From contig FOEK01000011.1 of NCBI GenBank assembly GCA_900110635.1, positions 62,001 to 126,000 on the forward strand: a stretch of 64,000 nucleotides of DNA, given 5' to 3'. The notes under the pieces are model-generated. The model saw only the letters and a list, made by a program, of their open reading frames with translations, did not search any database and was not told the DNA's origin. Shown here piece by piece: positions 15,883-25,793 of this stretch. The position numbers were made by a program, and so were the translations under genes. The DNA is from Lachnospiraceae bacterium NE2001. GTDB lineage: Bacteria > Bacillota > Clostridia > Lachnospirales > Lachnospiraceae. Numbering within the stretch: the first letter of the stretch is position 1; every line of letters starts with the position of its first letter.

Positions 15883-17205
15883 ATGGCTAAGAAAATTGTT
15901 GCCATAGTTGGACGTCCCAATGTTGGTAAATCAACACTCTTTAATATGCTGGCAGGAGAGAGACTTGCTATAGTCAAGGATACTCCTGGAGTTACAAGAG
16001 ACAGGATATATGCGGACGTTGAATGGCTGAATCATAATTTTACAATAGTTGATACAGGCGGTATAGAGCCTAAGTCTGATGATATCATCATGAGATCAAT
16101 GAGAGAACAGGCTGAGATTGCTATAGAGACTGCTGATGTAATAATCTTTCTTACGGATGTCAAAGATGGTGTGACGGCTTCTGATATGCAGGTTGCAGAT
16201 ATGCTTAGAAGATCTAAGAAACCTGTTATCCTTGCTGTAAATAAGGCTGACAGTTTTGAGAAGTTCGAGAACTATGTTTATGAGTTCTATAATTTAGGTA
16301 TAGGTGATCCTATGCCTATTTCTGCTGCCAATAGACTGGGTATAGGTGATATGCTGGAAAAGGTTGTGGCAGAGTTCCCTGAAGATACAACTGACGAAGA
16401 GCCTGAGGATATTCCAAGAATTGCAGTTATAGGAAAACCTAATACAGGTAAGTCATCTATGATCAATAAGCTGCTTGGAACTGAAAGACTTATAGTTTCA
16501 GATATTGCTGGTACCACAAGAGATGCTATAGATACAAAGATCAAGCGTAATGGCCGCGAGTATATATTTATTGATACAGCAGGTCTTCGTCGTAAGAGCA
16601 AGATCAAAGATGAGATAGAAAGATTTAGTATTATCAGAACAGTTGCGGCGGTTGAACGCTGTGATATAGCTGTTCTTCTTATAGATGCTGAGGAAGGCGT
16701 TACTGATCAGGATACGAAAATCGCTGGTATCGCTCACGAGCGCGGCAAGGGTATGATCATTGTAGTGAATAAATGGGACCTTATTGAGAAGGATACCAAC
16801 ACTATGAATAGGATGAAGAAGGAGATTCGCAATAAGCTGGCTTATATGCCTTATGCTGAGATTCTCTTTGTTTCTGCACTTACTGGCCAGAGACTTCCTA
16901 AGCTCTTTGATACCATCGATATGGTTGAACAGTTCACCTGTATGAGAGTTCAGACTGGTGTGTTAAATGAAATCCTTACCGATGCTGTTGCTGAGAATGA
17001 ACCACCTAATGATAAGGGTAAGAGACTTAAGCTCTTTTATATCACTCAGGTTTCGGTTAAGCCGCCTACATTTGTACTCTTTGTGAATAGCAAGGAACTG
17101 GCACATTTTTCTTATATCAGATATATAGAGAATAAACTGAGAGAAGCTTTTCTGTTCACAGGAACACCTATAAAGATTATACTTCGCGAGAGGAAGGAGA
17201 AATAG
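15883..17205 (+). CDS. der: Ribosome-associated GTPase Der (EngA)
   Basis: 440 residues, normal for the family. Two tandem GTPase domains are visible: G1 motifs [12 protein letters not shown] (near residue 9) and [12 protein letters not shown] (near 186), with NKAD and NKWD specificity motifs. A KH-like C-terminal domain ends the protein. Der is essential for 50S assembly. Its stop is 3 bp before plsY, and der-plsY-gpsA is a conserved Firmicutes operon. Confidence 0.97.
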   Translation: MAKKIVAIVGRPNVGKSTLFNMLAGERLAIVKDTPGVTRDRIYADVEWLNHNFTIVDTGGIEPKSDDIIMRSMREQAEIAIETADVIIFLTDVKDGVTASDMQVADMLRRSKKPVILAVNKADSFEKFENYVYEFYNLGIGDPMPISAANRLGIGDMLEKVVAEFPEDTTDEEPEDIPRIAVIGKPNTGKSSMINKLLGTERLIVSDIAGTTRDAIDTKIKRNGREYIFIDTAGLRRKSKIKDEIERFSIIRTVAAVERCDIAVLLIDAEEGVTDQDTKIAGIAHERGKGMIIVVNKWDLIEKDTNTMNRMKKEIRNKLAYMPYAEILFVSALTGQRLPKLFDTIDMVEQFTCMRVQTGVLNEILTDAVAENEPPNDKGKRLKLFYITQVSVKPPTFVLFVNSKELAHFSYIRYIENKLREAFLFTGTPIKIILRERKEK

Positions 17206-17208
17206 GTA

Positions 17209-17886
17209 GTGGTTGTTTTATATAGAATTATATGTCTAGTTATCGGCTATGCCTGCGGACTTCTTCAGACAGGAGTTATATATGGAAAGCTTGCCGGTAT
17301 CAATCTGAAAGAGCACGGCAGTGGAAATTCTGGTACCACAAATGCTCTTAGAGTTCTTGGGTTTAAAGCTGGACTTGTTGTTTTTATCGGAGACTATTGT
17401 AAGTCCTTTATTCCTTGCATGATAGCTCGGTTTATATTTAGAGATAATTATCCTGATACTTATTATATATATATGATCTATATTGGATTTGGTGCTGTTC
17501 TTGGACATATATTCCCATTTTACCTTAAGTTTAAGGGCGGCAAGGGAATAGCTACTATCGGAGGCTTCGCATCCAGTATTATGCATCCTATATTTATAGT
17601 TATTCTGTTAGCTGTATTTGTCGGAACTATTGCTATAACAAAATATATGTCTGTTGGTTCTATAGTTCTTATGATCGGCATAGCTGTATCATACGTCCTT
17701 CAGGGAGTTCTTGGACTTACCTGCTTTAATGTGAGTGATCCATATAGCAGAGGGGTCTTTATAGAGGGAGCTATAATGGTGGCTCTTCTTGCGGCTCTTG
17801 CTATATTTAAACATAAGGCGAATATTATAAGACTTAAGAATCACGAGGAGAATAAGTTCCGTTTTAAGAAAAAAGAAGGTATATAG
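17209..17886 (+). CDS. plsY: Acyl-phosphate glycerol-3-phosphate acyltransferase PlsY
   Basis: 225-residue membrane protein with about five hydrophobic helices. The conserved loops GSGNSGTTNALRVLG and KFKGGKGIATIGG are the glycerol-3-phosphate and acyl-phosphate binding motifs. It makes lysophosphatidic acid from acyl-phosphate supplied by PlsX (gene at 32670). It starts at GTG 17209 with AAGGAG about 10 bp upstream inside der. The C-terminal tail is basic. It is followed by gpsA, which supplies its glycerol-3-phosphate. Confidence 0.95.
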   Translation: MVVLYRIICLVIGYACGLLQTGVIYGKLAGINLKEHGSGNSGTTNALRVLGFKAGLVVFIGDYCKSFIPCMIARFIFRDNYPDTYYIYMIYIGFGAVLGHIFPFYLKFKGGKGIATIGGFASSIMHPIFIVILLAVFVGTIAITKYMSVGSIVLMIGIAVSYVLQGVLGLTCFNVSDPYSRGVFIEGAIMVALLAALAIFKHKANIIRLKNHEENKFRFKKKEGI

Positions 17887-17914
17887 GGTATTAGTCTGTT
17901 AGGAGGTATTATCT

Positions 17915-18925
17915 ATGAAGATATGTATGCTTGGTGCTGGTAGCTGGGGAATAGCACTTACAAAGCTTCTTGCGTTAAATGAACATGAGATGACTGTATG
18001 GTCTATAGATCCTGAAGAGGTATCTATGCTGAAGGAATATTCTCAGCATAAGACTAAGCTTCCAGGAGTTATACTTCCAGGTACTGTTGAATACACAACT
18101 GATATGGAACTGGCTCTTGAAGATAAAGATATGGTTGTTATGGCTGTTCCTTCTCCATTTATAAGAAGCACGGCAAAGTCTGCCAGTCCATTTATCAAGC
18201 AGGATCAGATAGTTGTAAATGTTGCAAAAGGTATCGAGGAGAGTACATTAATGAGACTTTCTGAGGTGATATCTGAGGAGATTCCACAGGCCAGAGTGGC
18301 TGTTCTTTCTGGACCAAGTCACGCTGAGGAGGTTGGAAAGTGTCTGCCTACTACAGTTGTTGTTGGTGCTCCTGACAGAGGTCTTGCAAAGCTGGTTCAG
18401 GATACATTTATGTCTGATTTTTTCAGAGTATATACCAGTCCTGATATGATCGGTATAGAGCTTGGAGGAGCTATTAAAAATGTTATAGCTCTTGCGGCTG
18501 GTATTGCAGATGGTCTTGGCTGTGGTGACAATACCAAGGCTGCACTAATAACAAGAGGTATTCATGAGATGTCCAGACTGGGAGTTGCCATGGGTGGCAA
18601 ACCAGAAACATTTTCAGGCCTCTCAGGAACTGGTGATCTGATAGTTACCTGTGCATCACAGCACAGTCGTAATAGAAAAGCTGGTTTCCTTATGGGACAG
18701 GGAAAGACCTATCAGGAAGCTATGGATGAGGTTAAGATGGTTGTAGAAGGCGTGTACAGCGCGAAGGCTGCACTTGCTCTTTCTAACAAATATGATGTGG
18801 AGATGCCTATCGTTGAGCATGTTAATAAGGTGCTCTTTGATGGTATGTCAGCTAAGGATGCTCTTCATGACCTTATCACGAGAGATAGAAAGAAGGAAGC
18901 TTCATCACTTACATGGAAAAGCTAG
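17915..18925 (+). CDS. gpsA: Glycerol-3-phosphate dehydrogenase [NAD(P)+]
   Basis: 336 residues. The N-terminal Rossmann motif is GAGSWGIAL; further landmarks are VAKGIEE, LSGPSHAEEV and the catalytic Lys in GGAIKNVIALAAG. It reduces dihydroxyacetone phosphate to sn-glycerol-3-phosphate for phospholipid synthesis, matching its neighbour plsY. TAGGAGG precedes the ATG. The 3' end overlaps scpA by 13 bp. Confidence 0.97.
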   Translation: MKICMLGAGSWGIALTKLLALNEHEMTVWSIDPEEVSMLKEYSQHKTKLPGVILPGTVEYTTDMELALEDKDMVVMAVPSPFIRSTAKSASPFIKQDQIVVNVAKGIEESTLMRLSEVISEEIPQARVAVLSGPSHAEEVGKCLPTTVVVGAPDRGLAKLVQDTFMSDFFRVYTSPDMIGIELGGAIKNVIALAAGIADGLGCGDNTKAALITRGIHEMSRLGVAMGGKPETFSGLSGTGDLIVTCASQHSRNRKAGFLMGQGKTYQEAMDEVKMVVEGVYSAKAALALSNKYDVEMPIVEHVNKVLFDGMSAKDALHDLITRDRKKEASSLTWKS

Positions 18926-19659
18926 ATTTAAAGTTAGATGTATTTGAGGGCCCCCTTGACCTTCTGCTGCATCTTATAGAGAAAAACAAATTTAATATAT
19001 TTGATATACCTATTGTTGAGATAACCCGTCAGTATCTTGATTATCTGGATCAGATGGAAGAAGAGAATATGGATATAATGAGTGAGTTTCTGGTAATGGC
19101 TGCCACTCTGATATCTATAAAATCTAAAATGCTTCTTCCTAAGGAAGAGACCGAAGAAGAGGAAGAAGAGGATCCTAGAGCAGAACTTGTTAAGAGCCTC
19201 CTGGAATACAAGATGTACAAATATGCTTCCAGCGAGCTTAAGGATATGTCCATAGATGCGGCGAATGCATTTTATAAAGAACCTACTATTCCTAAAGAGG
19301 TTAAGCAGGTAAAGGAAGAGGTTGATCCGGCAGAACTGATTGGAGATATGACCATGCAGAAGTTAAATGAGATCTTCAAGACGCTTCTTCGTCGAGAAAT
19401 AGACCGAGTTGACCCCGTTCGTAGCAAATTCGGTACTATTACTAAGGAAGAGATAAGACTTGAAGACAAGATGGTAGAGATTCAGAATGAGGTGAGAGGT
19501 CTGAAGAGTATAAACTTCAAGACACTTCTTGGTTCAAAGAGAGGAAAACTGAATCTTATCGTCTCTTTCCTGGCTATACTTGAGCTTATGAAGTCAGGTG
19601 TCCTGCTTATAAGGCAGGAAGAAATGTTCGGTGACATATTGATCGACTCCCTGGAATAA
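18913..19659 (+). CDS. scpA: Segregation and condensation protein A
   Basis: 248 residues. The N-terminus LDVFEGPLDLLLHLIEKNKF is diagnostic of ScpA, the kleisin that bridges the two Smc heads (smc is at 34369). An acidic segment (EETEEEEEEDPRAE) lies mid-protein and a winged-helix C-terminus follows. Overlap with gpsA suggests translational coupling. Together with scpB it forms the condensin accessory complex for chromosome segregation. Confidence 0.96.
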   Translation: MEKLDLKLDVFEGPLDLLLHLIEKNKFNIFDIPIVEITRQYLDYLDQMEEENMDIMSEFLVMAATLISIKSKMLLPKEETEEEEEEDPRAELVKSLLEYKMYKYASSELKDMSIDAANAFYKEPTIPKEVKQVKEEVDPAELIGDMTMQKLNEIFKTLLRREIDRVDPVRSKFGTITKEEIRLEDKMVEIQNEVRGLKSINFKTLLGSKRGKLNLIVSFLAILELMKSGVLLIRQEEMFGDILIDSLE

Positions 19660-19710
19660 GAGGCGGCAATTTGAGTACAGGGCAGATTATGTCACATTTT
19701 GGAGGAAATG

Positions 19711-20307
19711 ATGAGTGATACAGAATCACAGGTTAATATAAAAGCGGCTGTTGAGGCGATTCTTTTTGCAACAGGTACTGCAATTGAGGCAACTAAGCTT
19801 ATGGCTGCTCTTGGGACAGAGGAGGAGCCTATTGGAAAAAAAGAATTTAAGGCAGCGATAGATGAGCTTATGTCTGAATATGAGGCTGAGGACAGAGGTA
19901 TAAGACTCATAGAGCTAGACGGTAAGTATCAGCTCTGTACTAAAAATGATTATTACGATGTTCTGGCTAAGATAGTAAATATGCCGCGTAAGCACAGCCT
20001 TACTGATGTACTTCTTGAAACTCTCTCCATAGTTGCGTATAAACAGCCGGTTACAAGAGCTGAGATAGAGAAGATAAGAGGTGTGTCCTGTAATCACGCG
20101 GTTAATAAGTTGGTAGAATACAACCTTATATGTGAGGTTGGAAGACTTGATGCACCAGGTCATCCTATACTTTTTGGAACAACGGATGATTTTCTGAGAT
20201 GCTTTGGTATATCGTCAATGGACGAGCTTCCTGATATTTCACCTGATAAGATTGAGGACTTCAGACGTCAGGCAGAGGCGGAGGCTGGTATAGAGGTACC
20301 TACTTAA
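19711..20307 (+). CDS. scpB: Segregation and condensation protein B
   Basis: 198 residues with two winged-helix domains; typical motifs are KAAVEAILFATG, SIVAYKQPVTRAEIEKIRGV and LGRPILFGTT-like DAPGHPILFGTTDDFLRCF. It binds ScpA and regulates Smc. Start choice: GGAGG at 19701-19705 gives 5-nt spacing to ATG 19711; the ATG at 19708 is too close and a TTG at 19699 precedes the site. Its stop overlaps the next start (TAATG). Confidence 0.95.
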   Translation: MSDTESQVNIKAAVEAILFATGTAIEATKLMAALGTEEEPIGKKEFKAAIDELMSEYEAEDRGIRLIELDGKYQLCTKNDYYDVLAKIVNMPRKHSLTDVLLETLSIVAYKQPVTRAEIEKIRGVSCNHAVNKLVEYNLICEVGRLDAPGHPILFGTTDDFLRCFGISSMDELPDISPDKIEDFRRQAEAEAGIEVPT

Positions 20308-21170
20308 TGTTAAAGGTTGTTCTTATCATACTAATTATTCTGATAGTTATTCTGGCTTTGGTATATCTTGAAAGTATCAGGGAACTGGCTTCTATTAAGA
20401 TAACTATCTATGATATAGAAGCACCTGGTCTTACGAAAGATAAAAAAATAGTCTTTTTATCTGATTATCACGAAGCAAAGCAGCTGAATGATAAGATAGT
20501 AATGGCTATCGATAAGGTGTCGCCGGATCTGGTTCTGGTAGGCGGTGATATGCTTAATGGTCGTAATCCTGGTGAAATGATATCTACTGCTGGAGTTCTT
20601 CTTAATAGAATCGCAGAAAAGTATCCAGTTTATTATGCGTTCGGTAATCATGAGAAGAAGCTGGAACTTGATATATATGGAAATGGGGCTATGTGGAATG
20701 CCTTTCGAAAAGAACTTAGTCCTAAGATATCATTTCTTATAAATGAGAGTATTGATATTGGCGACGGTCTCAGGATTTACGGACTGGATATTCCTATGGA
20801 TTATTACTCCCGTGGAACATTTCCTGAGTTGACTGCTGAAAAGATTAATAGTCTTTTAGGTGAGTGTGATAAGAAGGATTATAATATTCTTCTTGGACAT
20901 GCTCCTGATTTTGTAAATGGCTATACTGATTGGGGCGCACAGCTTACCTTGTCAGGTCATTTTCACGGCGGCATGGTCAGGCTTCCGATTATTGGAGGTT
21001 TTGTGTCTCCAAGGATAAGACTGTTTCCGAAGTATGATTATGGCTTGTATCTGAAAAATGGCCGTAGGATGATAGTAACAAATGGTTTAGGGCAGCATTC
21101 CCTGAAACTTAGAATAGGAAATATACCTGAAATCGTTCAGGTAAATCTGAGTAAATCGAAGGATATATAA
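20307..21170 (+). CDS. Membrane-anchored metallophosphoesterase (YkuE-like)
   Basis: 287 residues. A single N-terminal hydrophobic helix (about 3-22) anchors a calcineurin-like phosphoesterase domain. Metal-binding motifs are SDYHE (usually DLH), GGDMLNG, FGNHEK, GHAPD and SGHFHGG. Relatives include YkuE-like phosphoesterases, some proposed to act on lipid A precursors or UDP-sugars; the substrate here is unknown. It is translationally coupled to scpB and followed 3 bp later by an L,D-transpeptidase, so a cell-envelope role is plausible but inferred. Confidence 0.85.
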   Translation: MLKVVLIILIILIVILALVYLESIRELASIKITIYDIEAPGLTKDKKIVFLSDYHEAKQLNDKIVMAIDKVSPDLVLVGGDMLNGRNPGEMISTAGVLLNRIAEKYPVYYAFGNHEKKLELDIYGNGAMWNAFRKELSPKISFLINESIDIGDGLRIYGLDIPMDYYSRGTFPELTAEKINSLLGECDKKDYNILLGHAPDFVNGYTDWGAQLTLSGHFHGGMVRLPIIGGFVSPRIRLFPKYDYGLYLKNGRRMIVTNGLGQHSLKLRIGNIPEIVQVNLSKSKDI

Positions 21171-21172
21171 AA

Positions 21173-22549
21173 ATGTGGTCGAATAAGGTTATAAGGTATA
21201 GCGTTATTGGAGTTATATCGGTGCTTGTACTTGGGTACTTTGCTATGGTGCTGGTATCGCTGGATACTTATTATCCAGGTACTAAAATAGATGGTGTGGA
21301 TTATGGTTTTAAGAGCCCTCTATATGTAGATAATGTATTATATAAGGCTCCGTCTAATTATAACCTTGAGGTTCGATTCAGAGATGGAACTGAGACTATA
21401 AATGGCAGAAGCGTGGGCTTATCCATCGACCACCTCACTGAGCTTCAGGCTATTAAGGAATCACAGAATCCTTTTCTTTGGTTTCAGTGCTTCTGGGATG
21501 AAGAATACACCTTATCAGATACAGTGCAGTTTAATGAATCTGCTCTAGATGTAATAGTTGACCGTTACGAGGAGCTTGATCCTGAGAATATGGTTGATCC
21601 TGAAAATCCTACTATCAATGTTGATGAGGATGGGGTTGTATATGCCCTGGAAGGAGATCAGGGAAATAGAATCGATGACGCAGAAGCTGTAAAGGAAGCA
21701 ATCGGAGAAGCTATTGTAAACAGAGAGTCATCTGTTGATATAGATGAGCTGGGGCTTTATGCACTTCCGGAATATTCTCTGGATTGTCGTCAGGTAACTG
21801 GCTGTGTTGATTATTGTAATACTATAGCAAGTTTAAAGATAACCTATAAGTACGGTGACTATGATATAAGACTTACACCTCATCAGCTTATTTCCACAAT
21901 TAAAATATCTGATGATTACAGTTATGTTATCAGCAAGTCAAAGGTAGAGGATATGCTGGAGAGCTTTTCCAGACTCTATGATACTTATGGTTCTATCAGG
22001 TCATTTAAGACACATAACAAAACCAAGGTGAATATATCAAATGGCAACTATGGCTGGCTGCTGGATGTGGAAAAGGAAACTGACAATCTGTATAGTGATA
22101 TAATTCACCACACAAATGTTGAAAGAACCCCTGCTTTTTTATCAGAAGGCTTTACCTATGATGAAACGGGTGATGATATAGGTGATACCTACGCTGAAGT
22201 GGATCTTACAAACCAGCATATGTATTATTACAAGAATGGAAAACTGGTGTTGGATACCGATGTAGTAACTGGATGTACTAATTTAAGACGTGGTACTCCT
22301 GGAGGCATTTACAGTATTGTATATAAACAGACACCAGCAACGCTGAAGGGTGATGATTACGAAACCAAGGTTTCTTACTGGATGCCATTTAACGGTGGTA
22401 TAGGTTTCCATGATGCAACCTGGAGAGGAAGCTTTGGTGGAAGTATATATATCTGGAGTGGCTCTCATGGCTGTGTAAATATGCCTTATTATAAAGCTCA
22501 GGAGCTTTTCTATGAGATAGATGAGGGAACTCCTGTAATCCTATATTGA
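21173..22549 (+). CDS. L,D-transpeptidase with YkuD domain
   Basis: 458 residues. An N-terminal membrane anchor (about 8-30) precedes a large extracellular region with repeated putative peptidoglycan-binding modules (the segment beginning GTKIDGVDYG and a second around 200-300). The C-terminal YkuD domain carries GIGFHDATWRGSFGG and the catalytic SHGCVNMP, with Cys434 as nucleophile and nearby His432. It should cross-link or modify peptidoglycan by a penicillin-insensitive route. It starts 3 bp after the phosphoesterase gene with weak ribosome-binding support, suggesting coupling. The promoter of ilvN overlaps its stop codon. Confidence 0.9.
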   Translation: MWSNKVIRYSVIGVISVLVLGYFAMVLVSLDTYYPGTKIDGVDYGFKSPLYVDNVLYKAPSNYNLEVRFRDGTETINGRSVGLSIDHLTELQAIKESQNPFLWFQCFWDEEYTLSDTVQFNESALDVIVDRYEELDPENMVDPENPTINVDEDGVVYALEGDQGNRIDDAEAVKEAIGEAIVNRESSVDIDELGLYALPEYSLDCRQVTGCVDYCNTIASLKITYKYGDYDIRLTPHQLISTIKISDDYSYVISKSKVEDMLESFSRLYDTYGSIRSFKTHNKTKVNISNGNYGWLLDVEKETDNLYSDIIHHTNVERTPAFLSEGFTYDETGDDIGDTYAEVDLTNQHMYYYKNGKLVLDTDVVTGCTNLRRGTPGGIYSIVYKQTPATLKGDDYETKVSYWMPFNGGIGFHDATWRGSFGGSIYIWSGSHGCVNMPYYKAQELFYEIDEGTPVILY

Positions 22550-22574
22550 CAACCCATCCCATAACATTTAAAAT
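22546..22574 (+). promoter_or_regulatory. Promoter of ilvN-ilvC
   Basis: TTGACA (22546-22551), exactly 17 bp, TAAAAT (22569-22574). It overlaps the stop codon of the L,D-transpeptidase gene. The leader of about 40 nt is too short for a T-box or a long attenuator. Confidence 0.65.
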
Positions 22575-22617
22575 AATTTTTGTTATGATTGATGAGGGGA
22601 TTGAAAGGAATATATAA

Positions 22618-23118
22618 ATGAAGACTAAGATATTTTCTTTGACAGTTGATAATTCAGCCGGCGTACTCAGCCGCGTATCTGGGATGTTCAGCCGCAGAGG
22701 CTACAACATTGACAGCCTTTCAGTAGGCGTTACAAAGGATCCTAAGATTTCCCGTATGACTGTTGCTGTAACAGGTGACGACAAGATACTTTCACAGATC
22801 AAGAATCAGCTTAATAAGCTGGAGGATGTAAGATCTATAGAAGAGCTTAAATATGGTGATGCTGTTATCAGAGAGCTTGTTATCTTTAAGGTAAAGGCTG
22901 ATGCTGATGAGAGACAGAAGATTATCTCTATTGCAAATGTATATAGAGCTAGTATTGTTGATGTTTCAAAGAACTCTATTATGGTTGAACTTACAGGTAA
23001 CAGTAACAAGATTGATGCATTTAGGGATCTTCTTGATGGTTTTGAGATTCAGGAAATTGTTAGAACAGGTGTTACAGGACTTGTTCGTGGACGTATTGAG
23101 GAACAGACTGAAGAATAA
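22618..23118 (+). CDS. ilvN: Acetolactate synthase small (regulatory) subunit
   Basis: 166 residues, standard. The ACT domain begins KTKIFSLTVDNSAGVLSRVSGMFSRRGYNIDSLSVG, followed by the C-terminal ALS_ss region (GDAVIRELVIFKVKAD). It activates the catalytic subunit and confers valine feedback inhibition. The catalytic subunit gene ilvB is not in the window. GAAAGGAA precedes the ATG. It is followed by ilvC 59 bp on. Confidence 0.95.
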   Translation: MKTKIFSLTVDNSAGVLSRVSGMFSRRGYNIDSLSVGVTKDPKISRMTVAVTGDDKILSQIKNQLNKLEDVRSIEELKYGDAVIRELVIFKVKADADERQKIISIANVYRASIVDVSKNSIMVELTGNSNKIDAFRDLLDGFEIQEIVRTGVTGLVRGRIEEQTEE

Positions 23119-23162
23119 CATTGATAATTATGCATTATGCAATTAATTATATTTTATTATAA

Positions 23163-24200
<1,038 letters not shown>

Positions 24201-24211
24201 TTTTGAACCTG

Positions 24212-24238
24212 TAGAGATGGTCTATTAGGCCATCTCTA
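24212..24238 (+). terminator. Hairpin after ilvC (weak terminator)
   Basis: Perfect 9-bp stem TAGAGATGG with CCATCTCTA around a 9-nt loop. No T-run follows, so termination is uncertain. Confidence 0.45.
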
Positions 24239-24279
24239 TAATATATAATAATTAATTTTCTTATGGGGAGGTTAACAAA

Positions 24280-25137
24280 ATGATTCAATTAAACAATGTA
24301 TTTAACAATGAGAACATGAAACTCATCGCAAGTGGGGGACAGTATTTCGTTTACGAGCACCAGAAAGATCTGTCTGTAACTCCATGGTCTGCTTCAGCTG
24401 ATTATTTCATGCAGCAGATGAACGTTAAGAAGCGTCAGGTACTTGTTCAGCTCAACAACTCAGCTTGTAAGATGCAGGCAGGAGCTATGCAGTGGGTTGC
24501 AGGTAACGTTCAGGCTTCTTCAGGCGTTAAGAGTGCTGGTGGATTCCTTAAGAATGCTATTAAGGGTGCTGTTACTGGTGAGTCAGCTGTTAAGCCTGAG
24601 TATTCAGGACAGGGATTTGTTATGCTTGAGCCAACATACAAGTATCTTCTTATCGAGGATGTAGGTGCTTGGGGATCAGGTATGGTTCTTGATGATGGTC
24701 TTTTCCTTGCATGTGATGCAGGTATCCAGGAGCAGCTTAACAAGAGATCAAATGTTTCTTCTGCACTCCTTGGTGGTGAGGGTCTCTTCAATCTCTGCCT
24801 TTCAGGACAGGGTTATGCAGTTCTTGAGAGCCCAGTTCCAAGAGAAGAGCTTTTTGAGTTCAACCTTCAGGACGATGTTCTTAAGATCGATGGAAATATG
24901 GCTATTGCTTGGTCATCATCTCTTCAGTTTACAGTTGAGACTCTTACAGGTAATGCTATCGGTTCTGCAGCTACAGGCGAAGGTCTTGTAAATGTATACC
25001 GTGGAACAGGTAAGGTTCTTATGGCTCCTACAACAGGACAGGCTCCTACAATGAACCCTGCTAATGGACCAGAGGCTACACCTACTTCTTCACAGGGTCT
25101 TGCTGGATCAGTAGTTAGCTCACTTTTTAATGCATAA
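24280..25137 (+). CDS. AIM24 family protein
   Basis: 285 residues, belonging to the AIM24/TIGR00266 family of beta-rich proteins related to tryptophan RNA-binding attenuator-like folds. Visible features include NNSACKMQAGAMQWVAG, GQGFVMLEPTYKYLLIED, GEGLFNLCLSGQGYAVLESP and TGEGLVNVYRGTGKVLMAP. The family's bacterial role is unknown. A Pro/Thr/Ser-rich C-terminus ends in SSLFNA. A GGGGAGG site precedes the ATG, and codon use is like that of highly expressed genes. It stands alone between two hairpins. Confidence 0.88.
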   Translation: MIQLNNVFNNENMKLIASGGQYFVYEHQKDLSVTPWSASADYFMQQMNVKKRQVLVQLNNSACKMQAGAMQWVAGNVQASSGVKSAGGFLKNAIKGAVTGESAVKPEYSGQGFVMLEPTYKYLLIEDVGAWGSGMVLDDGLFLACDAGIQEQLNKRSNVSSALLGGEGLFNLCLSGQGYAVLESPVPREELFEFNLQDDVLKIDGNMAIAWSSSLQFTVETLTGNAIGSAATGEGLVNVYRGTGKVLMAPTTGQAPTMNPANGPEATPTSSQGLAGSVVSSLFNA

Positions 25138-25160
25138 ATAATATAGATCTAACTATAATT

Positions 25161-25200
25161 GTCATCCCGAGCTTTTTGTTCGGGATGACTTTTTTTGTTT
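25161..25200 (+). terminator. Terminator after the AIM24 gene
   Basis: Perfect 10-bp stem GTCATCCCGA (25161-25170) with TCGGGATGAC (25180-25189) followed by seven T. Confidence 0.93.
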
Positions 25201-25212
25201 AATATGTTAAAC
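25197..25212. promoter_or_regulatory. Perfect palindrome before the zinc-finger gene
   Basis: GTTTAA-TATG-TTAAAC lies 9-24 bp before the ATG at 25221. It could be a regulator site or simply A/T-rich chance sequence next to the terminator. Confidence 0.3.
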
Positions 25213-25220
25213 TACGTTGT

Positions 25221-25793
25221 ATGACACATCTGGAAGCACAATCGTATATTATGCCATTTATTGAGCAGAAGGTTCCCAAGGATAAGCAGGAGGACTTTGT
25301 TCTTCATATGCGTACCTGTGAGAAATGTCACGAGGAGCTGGAGATATACTATACACTACTTGTGGGTATGAGACAGCTGGACAACAATGAGGTTCTTTCT
25401 ACGGATTTTGGGAAGGATCTGGATTCAGACCTTAAGTCTCTGAGAAGTGGCGTCAGACACAGGAAAGGCTTTAAGATATCAGCCTTTTCTGCTTTTGTTA
25501 TGCTTTTTGTCATAGTCTATGTGTTTTTCTATGCAGGTTTTCTTGCGAGAGTATATGATTATGAACAGTCTACTAAGGCCTCTGAACAGGGACAGTATTA
25601 TTTTTATGACTCCTTATCTGAAAGAACTGTATCTGATGGAGTGGACCGCATAGCCCAGAGTGATCAGATTATCAAAGATAATACATTTACGACTTATGAT
25701 CGTATAGACGGATATAATAAAATGGAATCGGATTATGATAAAACTATAAGTATTGGGGAGGAACTGGCAAATGTCGAAACTACTTCTGATTGA
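25221..25793 (+). CDS. Membrane protein with anti-sigma-type zinc finger (zf-HC2-like)
   Basis: 190 residues. The N-terminal domain has His29, Cys33 and Cys36 in HMRTCEKCHEE, the HxxxCxxC pattern of zf-HC2 anti-sigma proteins. One transmembrane helix lies at about 83-105, and residues 106-190 are predicted outside with no known family. No sigma factor gene is adjacent, so an anti-sigma role is only a suggestion. There is no clear Shine-Dalgarno sequence before ATG 25221. The 3' end overlaps polA by 23 bp, implying co-expression with DNA polymerase I. Confidence 0.72.
   Translation: MTHLEAQSYIMPFIEQKVPKDKQEDFVLHMRTCEKCHEELEIYYTLLVGMRQLDNNEVLSTDFGKDLDSDLKSLRSGVRHRKGFKISAFSAFVMLFVIVYVFFYAGFLARVYDYEQSTKASEQGQYYFYDSLSERTVSDGVDRIAQSDQIIKDNTFTTYDRIDGYNKMESDYDKTISIGEELANVETTSD

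Noticed and set aside
22550-22617. T-box or leader-peptide attenuator for ilvN
   Set aside because: The leader after the promoter is only about 40 nt, with no long hairpin, T-box sequence or branched-chain codon run.
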